A stretch of DNA of 64,000 nt from Istiophorus platypterus (GCA_016859345.1 CM029121.1:8087911-8151910); one strand, 5' to 3'. Positions 1-15,416 are shown, counted from the stretch's first letter. Notes: generated by a model not told the origin, from the sequence alone. Made by a program: numbers and translations.

Positions 1-3000
1 CTGTCTACATTTGACCCTGTCAACATCAACTCCAATAAAGCAGAAAGCAAGGGAAGAGCTTTGAAGTCTTACAAGACTTATTGAAGTGCCTCCCAGTCAC
101 TTTGACCCCACAGTGGAACCCATGGGCACGGAGTCACTATAGAAACAGCTGAAATAGTTTTTCAGTTTTTTTCTTTCTTCCTCATCATTTTTTTGGGACG
201 ACCTTGCTCCGAGGGGTCAGGTTAAGGAATGCTGCACAGCTACCTGAGTTCAAAGTGCAGGACAAGAAATAGAAGAGGTACTGAGGTAGGAAGGAGGATT
301 GAGAGGAAAAATGGAAAAACAGAAATGGGAGAGTAAGGGAGAGGAGCGGATAGATGATAGCTGAATGTGACAGAGGAGGAACCAGCTGGGAGAAAGTTGG
401 GAGAGAAAAAACAAAGAGGGAAACTTAAACCTGAGGAGGAGGAGCACAAGAGGGGAGAGTAACAGTAGAGGAGCTACAGAAGTTAAATAACAAAGGAAAA
501 TTATAACAGCAAGGCAATAAGGAAGAAAGAGCAGGAGAATTACAGAAAAGAATTATTACTGTATACTGGGGAAACTTTCAGAGTTACCTGAGTACAGTCA
601 GAGAATCCATGCTGGTTCGGGCAATTAGAGGATAAAGGATAATGATACAGAAATGAAATAGTCATGAAGGAGAAGCAGTTATGATCAGGCATGGCTCTAA
701 CCACCTCGCTGAGTAGAAGAGAAGAGAGAGACATGCTGGTAATGAGAAATGATTAGTGTAGCTACAGGGGGTTTTGCTTAATGAGCATAACTAGCGACTA
801 GACCCACACACAACCTCCAGAATTGCACTTCGAAACTGGTTATTGCTTTGAACATGGACAGATCCATGCGCATATGGTCTGTTGCTAAGCAGATTCTGAA
901 AAATAATGTTCTTTTTCTGGGGGATTTTCCAGAATACATTTCACAGTCAGCTTAGTTTGTTTGGAGAAGGCCATAACTCTCAACCTCCACAACCCTGTCG
1001 ATGAAGAAGCTTCAGGAATGTTTTCACTTTTGAAAGATTCCTTGAGCAAATTCAACAAATCATTTCTGTGCACAGTACTTTTACAATACTTTGGCTAAAT
1101 GAGAATGAAACAGTTCTGCATACAAAAAGAATGATTTTCTTATTTTAAAGTTTCTGGAAGATAATGAAGAGAAAGCAGACAGATGTTTGGTCTCTGTGAG
1201 CCCCTCTGTCTGTCTATCTATTATTAAACCATCTCTGTTTCCTTTGTACTCAAGTTTTGTATTCTTCTTCTTTTCCTCCATGACCTTCCTCATCTTCTCC
1301 TATTTTTCAGTCAGCCAGTATCAGCCCGCACCTTTAAACAGCTGTCCCACATTAATTCATCAAGGCCATTGTGTTGCCATACCTCACATTCACTTAAAAA
1401 AGCCTTTCCATTCAAAGGCACACTGAAGCGTATTTTAGAAATCTATGTTTTAGTAAAGTTTAGATGCAGAGGTCCATTATTTGATCACATTACCAGTGCA
1501 GAAACTTTCCCATCTCTTTGATGGTGTATCTGGTTAATAGTCTAGTGAATTAGATCGGATGGTAACAGTTCTACTCTCCCTGTCACTTTATAGTCAAATC
1601 AATCCGCAACAAGCTCTTTTTATTTCATGCATCCATACTGTGTGTGTGTTTGTGTTTGTGTTTTTCACATTCTATCACTGTATCGTGCTCAAAACAGCCA
1701 GCTAGAGATTATTTAGAGAGTTAGAGATTTATCTGCCTTCTTCAGCTGCTTGAGGTTTATATTCTCTCAGACCAACATTAAAACCAAATGCTGGAATGCA
1801 GCTAATGCTTGGGGGAATTTTTTCTTTTTAAATGTGAAACAGTAAAACAGAGCAAAGGGAAGCATCATTGCTGTTGATGTATGAAACGCATCTAAATGAG
1901 AAAATTTGATTTGAATTAACTGCATGAGGCACATAGCTATAAAGCTCATGTCTTATGTTCAGTACAAGTGCAACAAGAACTATGGTGATGTTACCCCTTT
2001 CTCACTTGGCCCAACAGTGCAGGACGAAATCATATTAGCGTATACAGATGTGGTTCTAGAGAAAAAAATCTATAGGCATAATTTAGGAGTGTATTCTGTG
2101 TTTAAGTTTTAGGTGTATTATTGCACTGCATATGTGCTGTGGGTTACAACCCACAAGTGCCACAGCCCTCTCCAAATCCAGTAGCAGCTTTCATACCAAC
2201 CAATCGCACCTCACCTCTGACCCTTAAGGCTGACCTCTGACCCCACCTGACAGCCCTAATTTGGAATGAATGGCTTTGACAGGCCTCTGCTTCAGGCTTC
2301 AGCACACTGACACAAGAACAGGCCACCAGAGTAGCCTGCTAAAAAACATTAAAGTGACAATAAAGTGATGAAAGACCTGTTCCCTTGCTTAGCTTGTTTT
2401 TAGCCACACTAGCGGTGTGGCTCTGTGGATCACGCTACTGGTCCTGCCTGTTGGTCCACCACTTTGGTATGGAAGGAAATAGTTTAACAACTACGGGATA
2501 CGTTGTCAAAAAATTTAGCTCAAACATTCATGTTCCCATCACGATGATTTGTAATGGCACCATCATCAGGTAAAACTTGAATTCATCCAGTAGTTTGGTT
2601 TATGACCAGATACCTATAAAATTGATCACATTCCCATCAGCCTCAGCTGCACTTTGTTTTTTGGGCTTATTAGCAAATGTTGGCATGTCACCCAATTGCG
2701 TTTTCCGCTGAAAAGCTTAAGAAAGTGGCTGCTCACCGCTCTTTATCAGAGAGGTGTAAATGGAGTTGGTCCTCATCCTTAAACTCCTTTATTTTGTAAA
2801 AAACAGATAGAACACTTCTTTTAAAGTATAAATCTCTGCTTAGTATGATTTGTTGAGGGTTTTTTTTTTTGAACAAGAGGACAAACAGACTCAAAAATAG
2901 ACCTAGACAACCTACAGAACGTAAAAATTTTATTTTATTTATTGATTGATTTATTCTAACTGTTTTCAAACGATATCTTTTTAATTAGCTACTTAACTTA

Positions 3001-6000
3001 GTGACTAGCCACCATGCCAACTCACTGAACTCAGATGGTGAACATAATAAACAGTATATCTGTTAAAAATCTTATCGCATGTTAGCATGCTGGTATTATC
3101 ATTATGCTAAATACTCTGTTCCGCCTAAGTACAGCCCACAGAGCCTATAGCATGACTGTAATCGTGACTATTTTGACTTCATCCCTCTCCTGTAACAAAA
3201 TACTTTCTGTGCCAGTATATAAAATTAATTCAATAGCAAGAATTCACCATTCTGACAGAAATGTGGTGTTTACGGAAGCAACTGTTATCAATCACAGATG
3301 CATACACGTAGATATATACAAGAAATTCATGAAGCATATACATATCACACCTTGTAAATGTTTTGGGTAAACAGGCACAGAAACCACAGACTATCAACAT
3401 GAACAAGTGTGTATATACCTCTGTTGTCCTCAGTGCCCACATATTTCCTCCACATGCACAAGCTGAACTTCATTATGAGACATATGCTAGGTATTCCCAC
3501 TTGGCTTGTGTAAAATTTGTACTTACTGTGCTCCTATAATAATCCCATGTGGAAGAGGGGCTAGCCTAACCGCTGAGCCAGATCCATCTCTGGACAGCTA
3601 CCAACTATTACACCATGAATCAGACTGGAATTAATCTTGACCATCAGAGAGTAAACATGTGATATGAAACCCCCTGAGACTCACAGACGCTCCACCCTGC
3701 AGAAACAGCTACAGTGCATCTTTGCCTCCAGAGACCGCCTCGCTGATGAAAGGAATTTCTGTCGTCAGAGTAGAGAACAGGATTCCGGATTCACACTTTC
3801 CTCTCATTCATAACTGTACAAGAGGATGCTGTGTCCAGACTGAATGCCATGTCCTGTTTAGCCTTGGGAGTAGTAATGTGTATCCTTTTGCATGTATGGA
3901 GTTACAGAACAGTACTTGTGCATTTAAGCACTTAAATTCTTTTATCACTAGGCTGGGATGTGTGAATGTTTCACCCTATTCTCTTCATAATAGATTTTTT
4001 TTTAATCTTTATTCAATATTCATGTATACTGTACATTCCACATTCAGAAAGGAAGTAGGATATGAATAATTTATGTGGGAACATATCTGGAAATATTAGC
4101 ACACTGTTTGCTGCTGGAAACTGTTAAGCTGCAGTTTTTCTCCCACTGAGGACGGAAGATTGTTAAGGGTGTGGTATATATTTAGAAAATTATGACAAGA
4201 TAATACGACATACATTGTGCTGAATACCGATGTTAATTTTGTGTTAGTTCTTTTCAACTCCACCCATAACAGGCATGTCTAAAATCTAACATATTTCTGC
4301 CCTTGTAGTAAACATTCTTGATCCAGAAAATGGTTAAAATTGATAAGCTTTCTATAGTTGTTCTTTCATGATGCATCGTACTGTATCTTCACTGTAGTCA
4401 GTTCATTTCTGGATATCAAAATTATGTTGATTACCTTCCTTAGGGCACAGTGAAATGCTAAATTTAAGACTACCAAGTGTTTCAAATATAAATAGATAGA
4501 TAAACGCTGCGCTTTCATCTGATGCCCTGTAATTGTACACTGAACAGCCACAACATTAAAAGCAGTTACTGAATTTATGTGTGTTTTTCTCAGATGTAAC
4601 ATTAGCATTTATGTCTAAGTAGCCTTCTGCATACAGTACTAACCTAACCAGATTACTCCCAAGACCTTCCAGTACTATATTTTGTAAGTTCATAAACTTT
4701 GTCGAAAAAAAGAAAATAAAACTTGTTTTGATAGCACAGTGTTTCCCACTATGTGACAACTGGCCCTGGAAATCCTAGTATATCAGAGTGTAGCGTAACA
4801 CCAGAGTTAGATGTTAGATAAAATTAGATTTGGGGATCTTTACACTCGGCAACCGCAAAAAAACGAATTATACTCAACTCTCCAACATTTAGTAGATACA
4901 CCGGTTAGTCCTCATCCTCAGTGCTTTTTTCTCTCTAACTTTAAAATGAGTCAACATTAAACATTAAAAGTCATCCAAAGAAAACATTTTAAACCAAAAA
5001 ATGGAGCAACATGAGCCTAACTAGGTATCGAGCTGCAGTTGATAAATTCTGCTGCCTGCAGTTGTAGGTGGTCACCGTCTAGGAGCTCACTGAGAATTTC
5101 CAGTGTTCGATTTGACACTGTTATCAGTATAAACTGCATAATGTGTAGACATTTGACAGGCATAGCACCAGTAGGGAAAAAAGATCATTTTAAATTGTTT
5201 TTTAAATTCTAAAATGTTTAATGTACCTCTGCATCACAATAATGATGCTACCTAACTATCAGCAATGGAGGTTAATCTCTGTCTTTCTCATACACTCATT
5301 CGTCCAGTCTCGTCCTCTGCTCTCTTCCACCATCTCTATATGTCCCCCCTTTTTACTCTCTCTTTTTTCTCACTCTTTCTCTTTACTTTGTCTTTTGTGT
5401 AAGTGAAGCCGGGGCCTCCCATTGACATAAGCCCTGCTCCTGTAAAACTAATAATGACTGAGATTTGTGCAGGCTTAGCATTCTTTCTCCCTTTCAGTGC
5501 AAGACACTGAGAATGGAGTTAGGGGAGGGGGCGGGAAGGAGAGAAAGGTTTAGCGGTAAGGTGGGGGGTAAGATAGGGGGAGATGTACTAGTTTGAGCGG
5601 GAGCAACTTGGGAGACACATGAAAAAGGAAGAGAAGATGGAGAGAGAGAGACAGAGAGGCCCCCTTCCCTGAAACACACCACATGCTTTCATTCTTTATG
5701 GGTCAATGCCACTGAAATCACACTGCATCCTTTCCAAACATATTAAACAGACGGAGGAGTGTACACAAATGGACACATACACATTTTTCGTCATTCAGGT
5801 GTTGTATATCCAGGAGTATCCCAAGTTTTCCTACCCACACTCTCTTATAAATTGTGTACATCCTGTCCCCAAGAAAAATCAGGAATTTAAACATGGATGC
5901 TGGGCGGTTAATAACTATGACGCTTACATGCTTGATCTCTAGGCTAGTAGTCAACAAGTATTTTAAACCCTACACTTAGCGAGGCCCTTTATTTCCCCTC

Positions 6001-6400
6001 CTGCAAAACAACACACAAGCAAAACATATGAAACAAAGCCACAGAGTATAAAATATGCCGCAACCACACAATTGTCTCAACTCTGTCAAATTCACATAAA
6101 GATCACCAGATGTGCTATGAGATGCAACAAGGGGGCAAGGGGGAGGTCTCACACACACTGCCCCATAATGCTCTCCCCTCCCTCCTTTCACCTCCCTTCC
6201 TCTCTCCCAGAGACATGTGCGCACGCTGTGCCAGCAGACAGTTTCAGCTCTCAACAACTGATGCACAGACAGCTGTTTCTCCCTTCCCCTCCTTTTTGCT
6301 CCCCTAACCGTTCTCCTCTTTTTGCTTCCTCCCTACACTGCCTCCATTCATCCCCTCTGTACTTTCCCCTTCCTTCCCTCTACTTTGTCATTCTGCCCTG
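1..6400. other. Intergenic region upstream of wfdc1
   Basis: I see no exon with a recognisable protein family on either strand. Open frames here are at most about 130 codons and are explained by low-complexity pyrimidine- or purine-rich DNA, for example the CT-rich block at 6,170-6,410. A purine-rich tract lies at 5,510-5,660. The left flanking gene is not in the window. Confidence 0.7.
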
Positions 6401-6418
6401 CACTTTTCCTCAGGCAGA

Positions 6419-6424
6419 TATAAA
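6419..6424 (+). promoter_or_regulatory. TATA box of wfdc1
   Basis: TATAAA sits in a short GC-containing context about 230 bases before the wfdc1 start codon, downstream of a long CT-rich tract. A TATA-driven start would lie near 6,450, leaving a 5' untranslated leader of about 200 bases with no intron needed. The element is seen directly; its use is inferred. Confidence 0.6.
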
Positions 6425-6652
6425 GGCAGGTCCTGTTGAAGGGAGAGGGCTTGTGTAATCTCTGGCTGCACATGAGCACCGGAGAGTTATTGCTTCAGCT
6501 GGAAAGGCACCGCAACAGAGGACTTGGAAACAACCAGAGGACAAAATCTGGGATAAGCAGAGGGAAGAAGAAGGAATACCTCTAAGACAGGAAGGGAGGA
6601 GAAGGGAGGGAGACGCAGAGAGAGTTTGGAGTTGGGGTGCAGGACACAGACC

Positions 6653-9600
6653 ATGCCGGGCTCTGTGGTGCTGCTGCTGTCCCTGTTGGTCCTGTCCACA
6701 GGAAGTGATGCCAGACGAATCAGGAAAAGAGGACTCAACCATAAGGTGGGGCTGCTAACCTCACCTTTGACTTTTGTATAAGTGCACATATGGGTGTGTG
6801 GCTTTCTTCTCTATCTCTTTCTCATGGCTGCTTTCAGAAAAGCGTCCACTGTGGAAGTAGGTGAAAGCTCACAGTGTTACAGTATAATGCCAGCTCTGTT
6901 ACAGAGAGCCGCTTTCACACTGTGAGAGCAGTTTTGTGGCTGAGGTGAGAGGTGGTCTAGTTGACCTGAGACCTGACGTGTGTTAATCCAGTGATGAAAA
7001 GAACAGTGGTGTAAATGTCTGAGGAACGTTTGCTCAAGTACTCTACTCTAAGAGTAGTTCAACATTTGGGGGGAAATACAAATATTTCTTGCTGAGCGTT
7101 AGATGTGAAGATTGAACCTACTCCTCAACCTGTCTGATAAATGAAAGGCTTTAGCCATCAGCTAAATTAGCTTAGCATTAAGACTGGAAAGAGTAGTAGT
7201 GTAGCTCTGTTCACAGGTGATAACTTCCACCTCACATAACACATCCGAAGCTCACTAATAAACATGTTGTATCTTGTCTGTTTGATCTGAACGAAAACAA
7301 ATCGTAAAAACAAGAAGTTACAGTTTTATGGGACTTAAGTGCCAAAATATTTCTTGCCCAGGAGCAGTCACTTCAAGAGCATGAGCAACTTGTCTAGTTT
7401 ACATTTCTATTTTTAGGCGTATTGAACAAACAAGATATAACATACTAATTTTTAGACTATTAAAAATCCAGGCTTGGTTTTTAGCTAACTGCCTCCTAGC
7501 TGTAGTCTTATATTTACTGTACAGTTATGTATATTTAATTGTGAATTTGAGGAATGTGTACTTTATTCACTTTATGCTACTCTTTCTTACCTCTACCTAA
7601 ATCATAGGATGTAGTTAGCTATTAGTTAGTTTTCAGTTCAAGACATTACCAAAAAAAACATATGATCATAGTTTAAAATATGATGCATTATTATACACAG
7701 GACCACCTGAATGTATATAAAGTAGTCAATATTAACTCCATTTCAACCACCTGCAACATAAAACTGCCGATGACACTTTAGTACATTAATTTAATACTGT
7801 AGCAGGGAGAATCTACTGAGTACCTTTGATACTTTTTTCAGTTGGCTAGTGACACTTTTTAGCTTTTAAGTTAAGTTTTGAATGCAGGAATTTTTCTGTA
7901 TTCCTTGTAGGGGATTTGAACATTTTTCCCCAACTGGTAAGGAAGCATTTTAGGAGCAGAGAGGCTTTGATTTTAAAGCATGAAAAATCTGCATGGACAG
8001 GAGCCGTTTTTCAGTTTTGATGAGGAGCTGAAAGTGGAGTGTGCAACAGGTTGGAATAAGTCGCTGATTTTTAGATTTCCATATGAGTAATTGAGGAGCA
8101 CACTGGATGTACAACCTTTGTCAGTGTGTGTGTGCGTGTGTGTGTTTGTAGTGGATTATTAGGGCAGGAACTGAACTTGCAGACCGGGCCCCTGCTTGTT
8201 AACTCAGCTCAGTGTAGCTGATTGATCATCTCTAACAAGGGCTCACTGTAGCGTGCTGCCTTCTCTTTCTTTTTCCTTCTCTTGCTCTCTTTCCTCCTCT
8301 GTGCAACTTCTCTTGCTTCAATGTTCTCACTTTCTCACTGGTTTATGCCCTCATTGGCCCTTCTCTCTCTCTTTCCCAGCCTTTAACTCTCTTCCCCTCT
8401 CTCAAATGAAGAAGTTACCCTTTCACCCTCTTTTTGGCCTGCTTTCTCTTCCCCCTCACCCCTGTTCCTCTCCTAGGCGCATGGGTGAGGGGGACATGGG
8501 TACCACCCCCTGTTTTCCCTCTTTCAAATCTCTCTCCCTCGTTTCCTCCTGCTCTCCGGATGGGCCAAAAGCAACGTCTTGCTGGACTCAGCTTCAAAGC
8601 GGTTGTAACTGGAACATGCTGAGACGGCCATGCAGAAGGAGCTTGTCTCTCTCTGAACCTTTTCATCTCGGCATCTTACCATCTTTCAATTTTTAACCAC
8701 CTCCCCCACAGGCACATACTGTATACACACAGCTCCAGCCTCATAACAGCAGGGTCGTGCAGAAAGACAAATTACATTCACAGAGTATTTGATGTAGGCA
8801 CCGGAATATGGAATAGTATGTCTTGAAAGGAAAATTGATAAGAATTTGTAACAAACCCAAGGCCACCAGCATGCTCACTACCAGTCCTGAATTCCTGTGT
8901 TCTTTGAATACAGGAGATTTCTCCAGATTTATTTATGTCAATGTACATTTAATTCCAGTCAGTGAAAACGTAAGGATCAGGCCAATATGCAGATATATTT
9001 ATCAAAATAATGAAGAAAATGGGGAATTTCTCAAATGCTTGATTTAGAGACTGTGTGGATCGGTTACCATTATGAATGTGCTGATGTGGAGATCCTTAAA
9101 TGCTTAATTTAATTGCACAGATGAAAGCTGCTTTCAAGCATTTTCATTGTCATTTATTTATTTGGTTTTGAATGCTTGATAGCATATTTGAAATTGCAAA
9201 CTGTAAAAAATGACAGCAATCTTTAGCTGAACTGGTTAATATGTTTACATTTTCTCCAAGCCAAAATATAATGTGAAGGCTAGAAATGCATAGTATAAAA
9301 ATGGGGAGTGTAAATGGGGAGTCAGGGTCTGCTCTTGACCTGTGTACTTCTGGCCAGAAAGCATGCAATAGAATACAGACAGATTTCCAATTCATTTGAT
9401 TTGCAAAATGCGTTTCATCATGCCAAATCTGTTTTGTTTCTGTTTGAAGAAAGAACACATATTGAGCAGTTTTAAATCAGTTTTAATTTTAATGAGATTA
9501 TCAATATGTTTGTAAAGTATCAAAGTAAAGTAGTATTACATTATTTTCTATTTTTAAGTCGCATGCATTTTGAAATCTACACTTTCATATAAAGTAGGTT

Positions 9601-12600
9601 TTCTTTACCTTCATACTTTTCTTTACCTTACTGTTTTTCCAGGCTTGGCCCCAACTTTCTTTATTTGACTTGTTTGAAAGATTCTTACTAGAAAGGGGTC
9701 TGTTTGACCTCTGGGTAAGCTGGTCTCACCAGGCTTTGGAAGCACAGCTATGTCCACCCTCTCTTATCTACACTTCCACCTGCCACAAGCTTCACCAGTA
9801 GCACTTTCCCAATTTTCTCTTTCTATTGGACAAAGAAAATGCCTTAAAAAGAGTAAAACTCCACCTTCTTAGAAAAATCATTGCGGGGGGATGTTTGTTC
9901 CATTATCCCCCGAAGGACACTCACTGACATAATGCATTCTCTACACACTTATTTTAACCTTAATCATCAGAACTAAATTCAGGTTAAAGTCCCAACCAGG
10001 ATATAAGAGCAAGTAGACACACACGCACACACTCACGGACCAGATGATTTAATCTCCTATAGCCATAACACACTCTAGCTCAGACACCTGTCAGGACATG
10101 TCAGTGTGCACTAACAGTGTCTGAGGCTACCAGCGTGAATTTTTACAATTCCATTTATCTGATGTGATGTGGACTATTCTAACAGCATCTGGTATTAACA
10201 CAGGGGCCCTGCAGATGCTCAAAAATATGTATACTTCCTGTTCTTAGTCTGGCTGGCTGTTTGACCTGGCTCAGGGCTCATATGAAACAAAACAGATCCT
10301 GAACCGAGTTAAAGAGGAGAGAAATTTGTAGCTTTTAAGGAAGTGTTATTTTGTAAATATGATTAGTTCACTAATGCTTTCAAATAAGACAAGAGCAAGA
10401 GATTCCTGGCATTAACTGAGTTGAAGGGAAATAAAAGTGACATTTTGATTGAAATGGTTCAGAATCAGCATGTATTACATGTAACTGAATTACACAGCCT
10501 GCATTTCACTGCTGCACGCAAGGAATATGTCTTAGTTCATCAGCAAATTTTTTGTGACTTTTAGGTCAAAGAGGTACCAAATCCTGGGTATGCATGACAA
10601 ATGCAATACAATCTCGGCAAGCATTTTATGTGTAAAGGTTTGGCTTCAAAACCATACAATTCTGGGGCAGTTTCAATTAATTAGGGAATTTGCTCCAAAT
10701 TTTTGTACCAATTAACTTCTGTGACCATAAACTCTTAAATTTATGTCACTGAAACAAAATATCCATGCAGTGCTGACCTTTAGGGGGACAGACTACTGGA
10801 GACTCCAAAATGGAGGAAGCTACTGTACCTTATTAGTTGTGTTACACCATCTGCTGAGCATTTTTTCCGATGAGCAGCAGAGCTAACCTAAACCTTTTTT
10901 TACTATTAAAGTAACTTTTTTATTGAATAAATGGCAGCCAGTGGTGAAAAAATTGGCATGGGGTGTTAGCTTGCCAGCTTCAGTCCATGAGTAGTCAGTA
11001 TTCATGGGTTTCACCACACCCATCTTTGAACTCGGCCTTCATTTTGATCTTAACCACACATTTGTAAAGTTTCATGACTGTATCTTAAACAGTTATGACG
11101 CTGTTGCAGTGACAAAATCTGGCAACAGCCAAACAGACATATAAACACCTGCCAAAGTCTTCAAAACTGCCTCTGTGGTGGTTCCCACTACTGTAGGTGT
11201 CTCCAGGACCATACTGTGCCACAGCCACACACAAAGACACACTGACTCACAAGGTGAGCAAGAAGGTTCTGGGTTCAAGCCTGCCAGCTGGCTAGAGCCT
11301 TTCTGTGGGGACTTTGCATGATCTTCCGTCTGGATACTCCAGCTTCCTCCCAAAGACATGCGGGTTAATCGGCTCTGAATATATGTGTGTGTGTGTGTCT
11401 GTGTGTGTGTGTCTGTTTGTGTGCGTGTGTGTTAGCCCTGTGCATGGCATGCTTAGTGTTCAAGTGGTTAAGTCATGAGAACAACACTACTAGGCAACAG
11501 TGACGAGGAAGTCAAAAGGCTATTCTAGTCTAGCAAGTGGGTAACAGTATACAGGAAAGAGGAGAAAGAGGCATAATGGCAAAGGGAAAAGATGAGGCTG
11601 TTGGGAATGTTGTCATTTTCCTCTAAGATATTAGTAAATTATAAAGAAAAAACTATATTTGACTAAAATTTAGATATATTAATATAGACTCTTAACAAGG
11701 TAAACACAACCCCATTGGAAGGAAAGCGTGTGAGTGATTAGCGACCTCTCCAGGGTGAACCCCACCTCTTGTTCAAAGTCAGCTTGGATTTGCTCATAGA
11801 TGTAAAATGATACTGGTGTCTAAAATGCTTTTCAAATAAATTACTTCACTTTAATAAACAATCATCCTGAGACCATTTACCTGTGTTTTTGTGAAGCGTG
11901 ATAATAGGTCTCAGTTCAGCAGCAATACATGTAGAAAGACATTAAAATAACATCACCTAATAAATAATGTCACAGTGCTCGTATGTAAACAGAGAAACCT
12001 AAACCCAGTCATTTTGTGTGTGTGGCTCTAAGCAGGACTAATCCCAGTCAGATGATGTGAGCCTGCTGGTCAGCAGCACATTACTAAACTTACACTAGAG
12101 CAGACTGCTGTCCAGTACCACAGGTACACAAACACAAACCAAAAAGGAAATAAACTCATTTTCACATTGCAGCAGAGAGGTTTTGGCTATATTTACAGAT
12201 TTACAATAGATGAGCTCAGAGGGAACTCTATCATGGCTGTCCCTGCTACCTCTGGCTTTGACTGACAGGTAGCAGATGGTCTTTCAAACTGTTTCCCTAA
12301 AACCAATTAGCTGCATTCACAGTTGCTCTGCCTCTGTCCTGTTGTGTAAATCACAGCTCATATGGGTTCACTCTGCTTGTCTGCATTTCAGGGCTAGACA
12401 TCACCTCTCTGCCAGTATGTCTACATTTCAAGCATTGCTTTTCCCAGTTGTACATCTACCTGTTTGTCCATCAACATGTTTTCCCATCAGTCAATGAAGG
12501 GGTCATCTCCAACTGATTTACAGGCTGTCTGTTTGCCTCACAGTTTAGCCTACTGTGACTCTTGACTCTTGACAAGCACGTCTGTCTATCTTTCTGTCAA

Positions 12601-15359
12601 ACTGACTCCTGGCATAAAGGCAGGAAACGAGTCCTGACAATTCAAAAGCTAACCAGATGTGTGCTGTGGGCTACTTCATTTAGTAGACATGGGAGATCTG
12701 GAGCATTTGAGTTGACATTCGTATGAAAGAACACAGTTTCGCCTTTTTCACACGTAAGTGTGCACAACATCAACCCTGCACCACTATGTGGGCATATGCG
12801 TGAGAGTGGGTGTGTTTGTGTATATGTCTGTGTGCATGTATTCTTGCACAAAGGAAGCATAAAATTTCAGTATCTTTCTGAGATCTCTGCGTGGAAGCAT
12901 GAATGGCCTGATCTTAGCACAGTTATGGAGCCAGACAGAGTCTCCAGTGGCCTCTCCCCACAAACTCTCAGTAAACCGCAGAGCAAGAGAATTAAGAGAG
13001 AGTCGAGGAAAAAGAGACTGAAAGAGAAAAAGAGCTGTAAGATCAGTCATTATATAGCCACCATCCTGCCACTGCTGCCTCAACACCAAAGAGAGGGGAA
13101 GACAGGGAGACAAAATAATCAGGGAGAAAGAAACAACAGGGAGGAGGAGAGATATCAACAGCGTTGCAGACAGAGACAGACAGAGGGGGAAAACAGATAG
13201 ACATGAATATCACACATGGGCCCGCTGGCAGCTTTTCTTCGGCAGGGCAGCACTGCAGACGGGAGAGTAAATAAACAATGTTGAACATCAGAGAGATGTG
13301 TGCAGGATTGTGTGATAGAGCATGGGATGTAGAGCATGGCAGCTCCTCTGGTGTGCAAACACATGAAAAGAGAAAGAAACAAGTGGAGCCCTGAGACTGA
13401 TGCAGTCACAATACAAGCTGAATGGCAGACATGTAGGAAAAAGTACAGTATATCGGAAGTAGCATCTGTAGGAAAAAGTACAGTATATCGGAAGTAGCAT
13501 CTGTATTTTTGGTAAAGCCTAAGGATCAATGCAAAGAACACACGCCGAAGTATGAATTGCTTCAGCAATGTATGGCATTCATGTTTACAAGCAAGCACAC
13601 ACTTTACAAATGCAAATACACACACTTACATAAACAGGAAGGCCACATTTGACCTTTTGTAGGAGAAATTTGCAGGAGACTTTGGGAAAAGATCGGATAT
13701 AAGACAAGGGGAGACGGCAGTACTCATTATGTCATTATCCAATCACAGCAGACTTTGTACTCCTCATTCATAGATCTAATAGTACCAAGAGACACTGTGA
13801 ACCAGTGTGGCTACGCCATTCTCTCTCACCTCTTGAGAACTGTGAATGAAGAGTATTAAATAGCTGTAGTCTACAGTCGGTTGGCGCACGTACAATCGTA
13901 GGTAAATTTACATAATATAGTTAGGTGGGTCATATGATACCTGGGCAGCTTTATGAGTGCAATGATAAATTGGTGGAGTACTCTTTTAAGACAAAATATT
14001 CCTACAAGACCTCGATTCTTTCGGCAACTTGGTAGCAGCAGAACAGACTGTAAATACAAAACTGACATATTATCATCTTATAAATTGGTTACAGTAGGGC
14101 TGTCAGCAAAAAGTGGCTTACTGGTCTTACTAGAAAGGTTACTGCTCAGTACACACACAATACCAAAAAAAACCATTCATTTCCACATCATTTGCACACC
14201 AACTGCTGCTTCACTTTCTCTCTTAGAGCCTCTGATGTTCCAGACATTCCTTTTGTTTGGCAGCAAAAAGATTTTCTGAGTTACAACATCTCCAACAACA
14301 GAGAGGAAATTCATAACAAATATTCTGAGTATTTTAGAGCATAGGCATGTTTGTATCCATCACTCTGCAAAAAATAAACAAAAAAAAATATCCCAAAACA
14401 CAAACAGATAAAATCAATGTGAAGCTATATCATATTGTTCCATCAACCATACACAGAGCACCATTGGAATTCATCTGAAGTCGTGTGTCTCTCCAGCTGA
14501 TGACTGTGAGTTCAGTATTCTCTCTCATTTTAGCTCTGCTTTGGTCTCTACTTCAACAGCTACTCGTTGACTCTGTCTGTCTGACAATTGGTGCTGAATC
14601 AAAACAGTAAAGTTGTAAGTGTTAAAACCAAACCAATGAGCTGAAAGATGCTTAAAAGTTCCATAGTGCTGGAGGGATCTGCAGAGTCAGGGAATAATCT
14701 TCTGTGGGATTGTCACTATGAGTGACACCTTTTACATTACACATCGCCATTTCATCTATTGTTAATAACTATAGCAGCTTTAAATAGGGAAAGTCTAATC
14801 AAAGAATAAGTAAACAAAGCTTAGAATCTGACTAGGGGCTCAATGCCAACTTTCAAAACAATACATTCAAGCCTCACAGCTAAAGACACGTTTGAGAAAT
14901 TGCCCAAAAAGTATAGAACTTTGCTGCCCTACAAGGAATTTACAATGATATCAATAATAACTCTTAACAGAAATACTGACCCCAAACTCTCATCTCAAAA
15001 CTTCCATTACTTACAGCAATATGCAGATCTCAGAGTAACTTTTACAAGCTCTGAGTGAAAGAGCCACACATTGTTCCCTCCATCCCATCCATGGTGTGAA
15101 TCCACCCTCCCTCCCACCCCCCAAATAACCATCCACCCACTAAGCTTGCAGCTGCCAGAACGAATTAATCTGTGTTTAAAGTGAACACACATACAGTGTG
15201 TGTGATACCACTGTCAGCGCCAAACATTTGCTTTCATTTTTCCGGCTGGTTTGTAAGAACGTTTGGCGAGCCTGCCAAATAAACAGCACAGTTTTAATGA
15301 TCGTGTGCAACCCACAAGCTGATTATCTAATTACTAATCTAGTGTACAAAAAACACCCA

Positions 15360-15416
<57 letters not shown>

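Noticed and set aside
3104..4069. Two consecutive + strand open frames of 88 and 115 codons
   Set aside because: No codon bias, domain or splice signals consistent with a gene; AT-rich intergenic DNA opens such frames by chance.
8253..8696. 147-codon open frame on the + strand
   Set aside because: It is produced by a CT-rich tract inside wfdc1 intron 1; the composition explains its Leu/Ser/Phe/Pro content.
13155..13625. 156-codon open frame on the - strand with an internal repeat
   Set aside because: The repeat in the protein is simply the 35-base tandem duplication; there is no domain or splice context.
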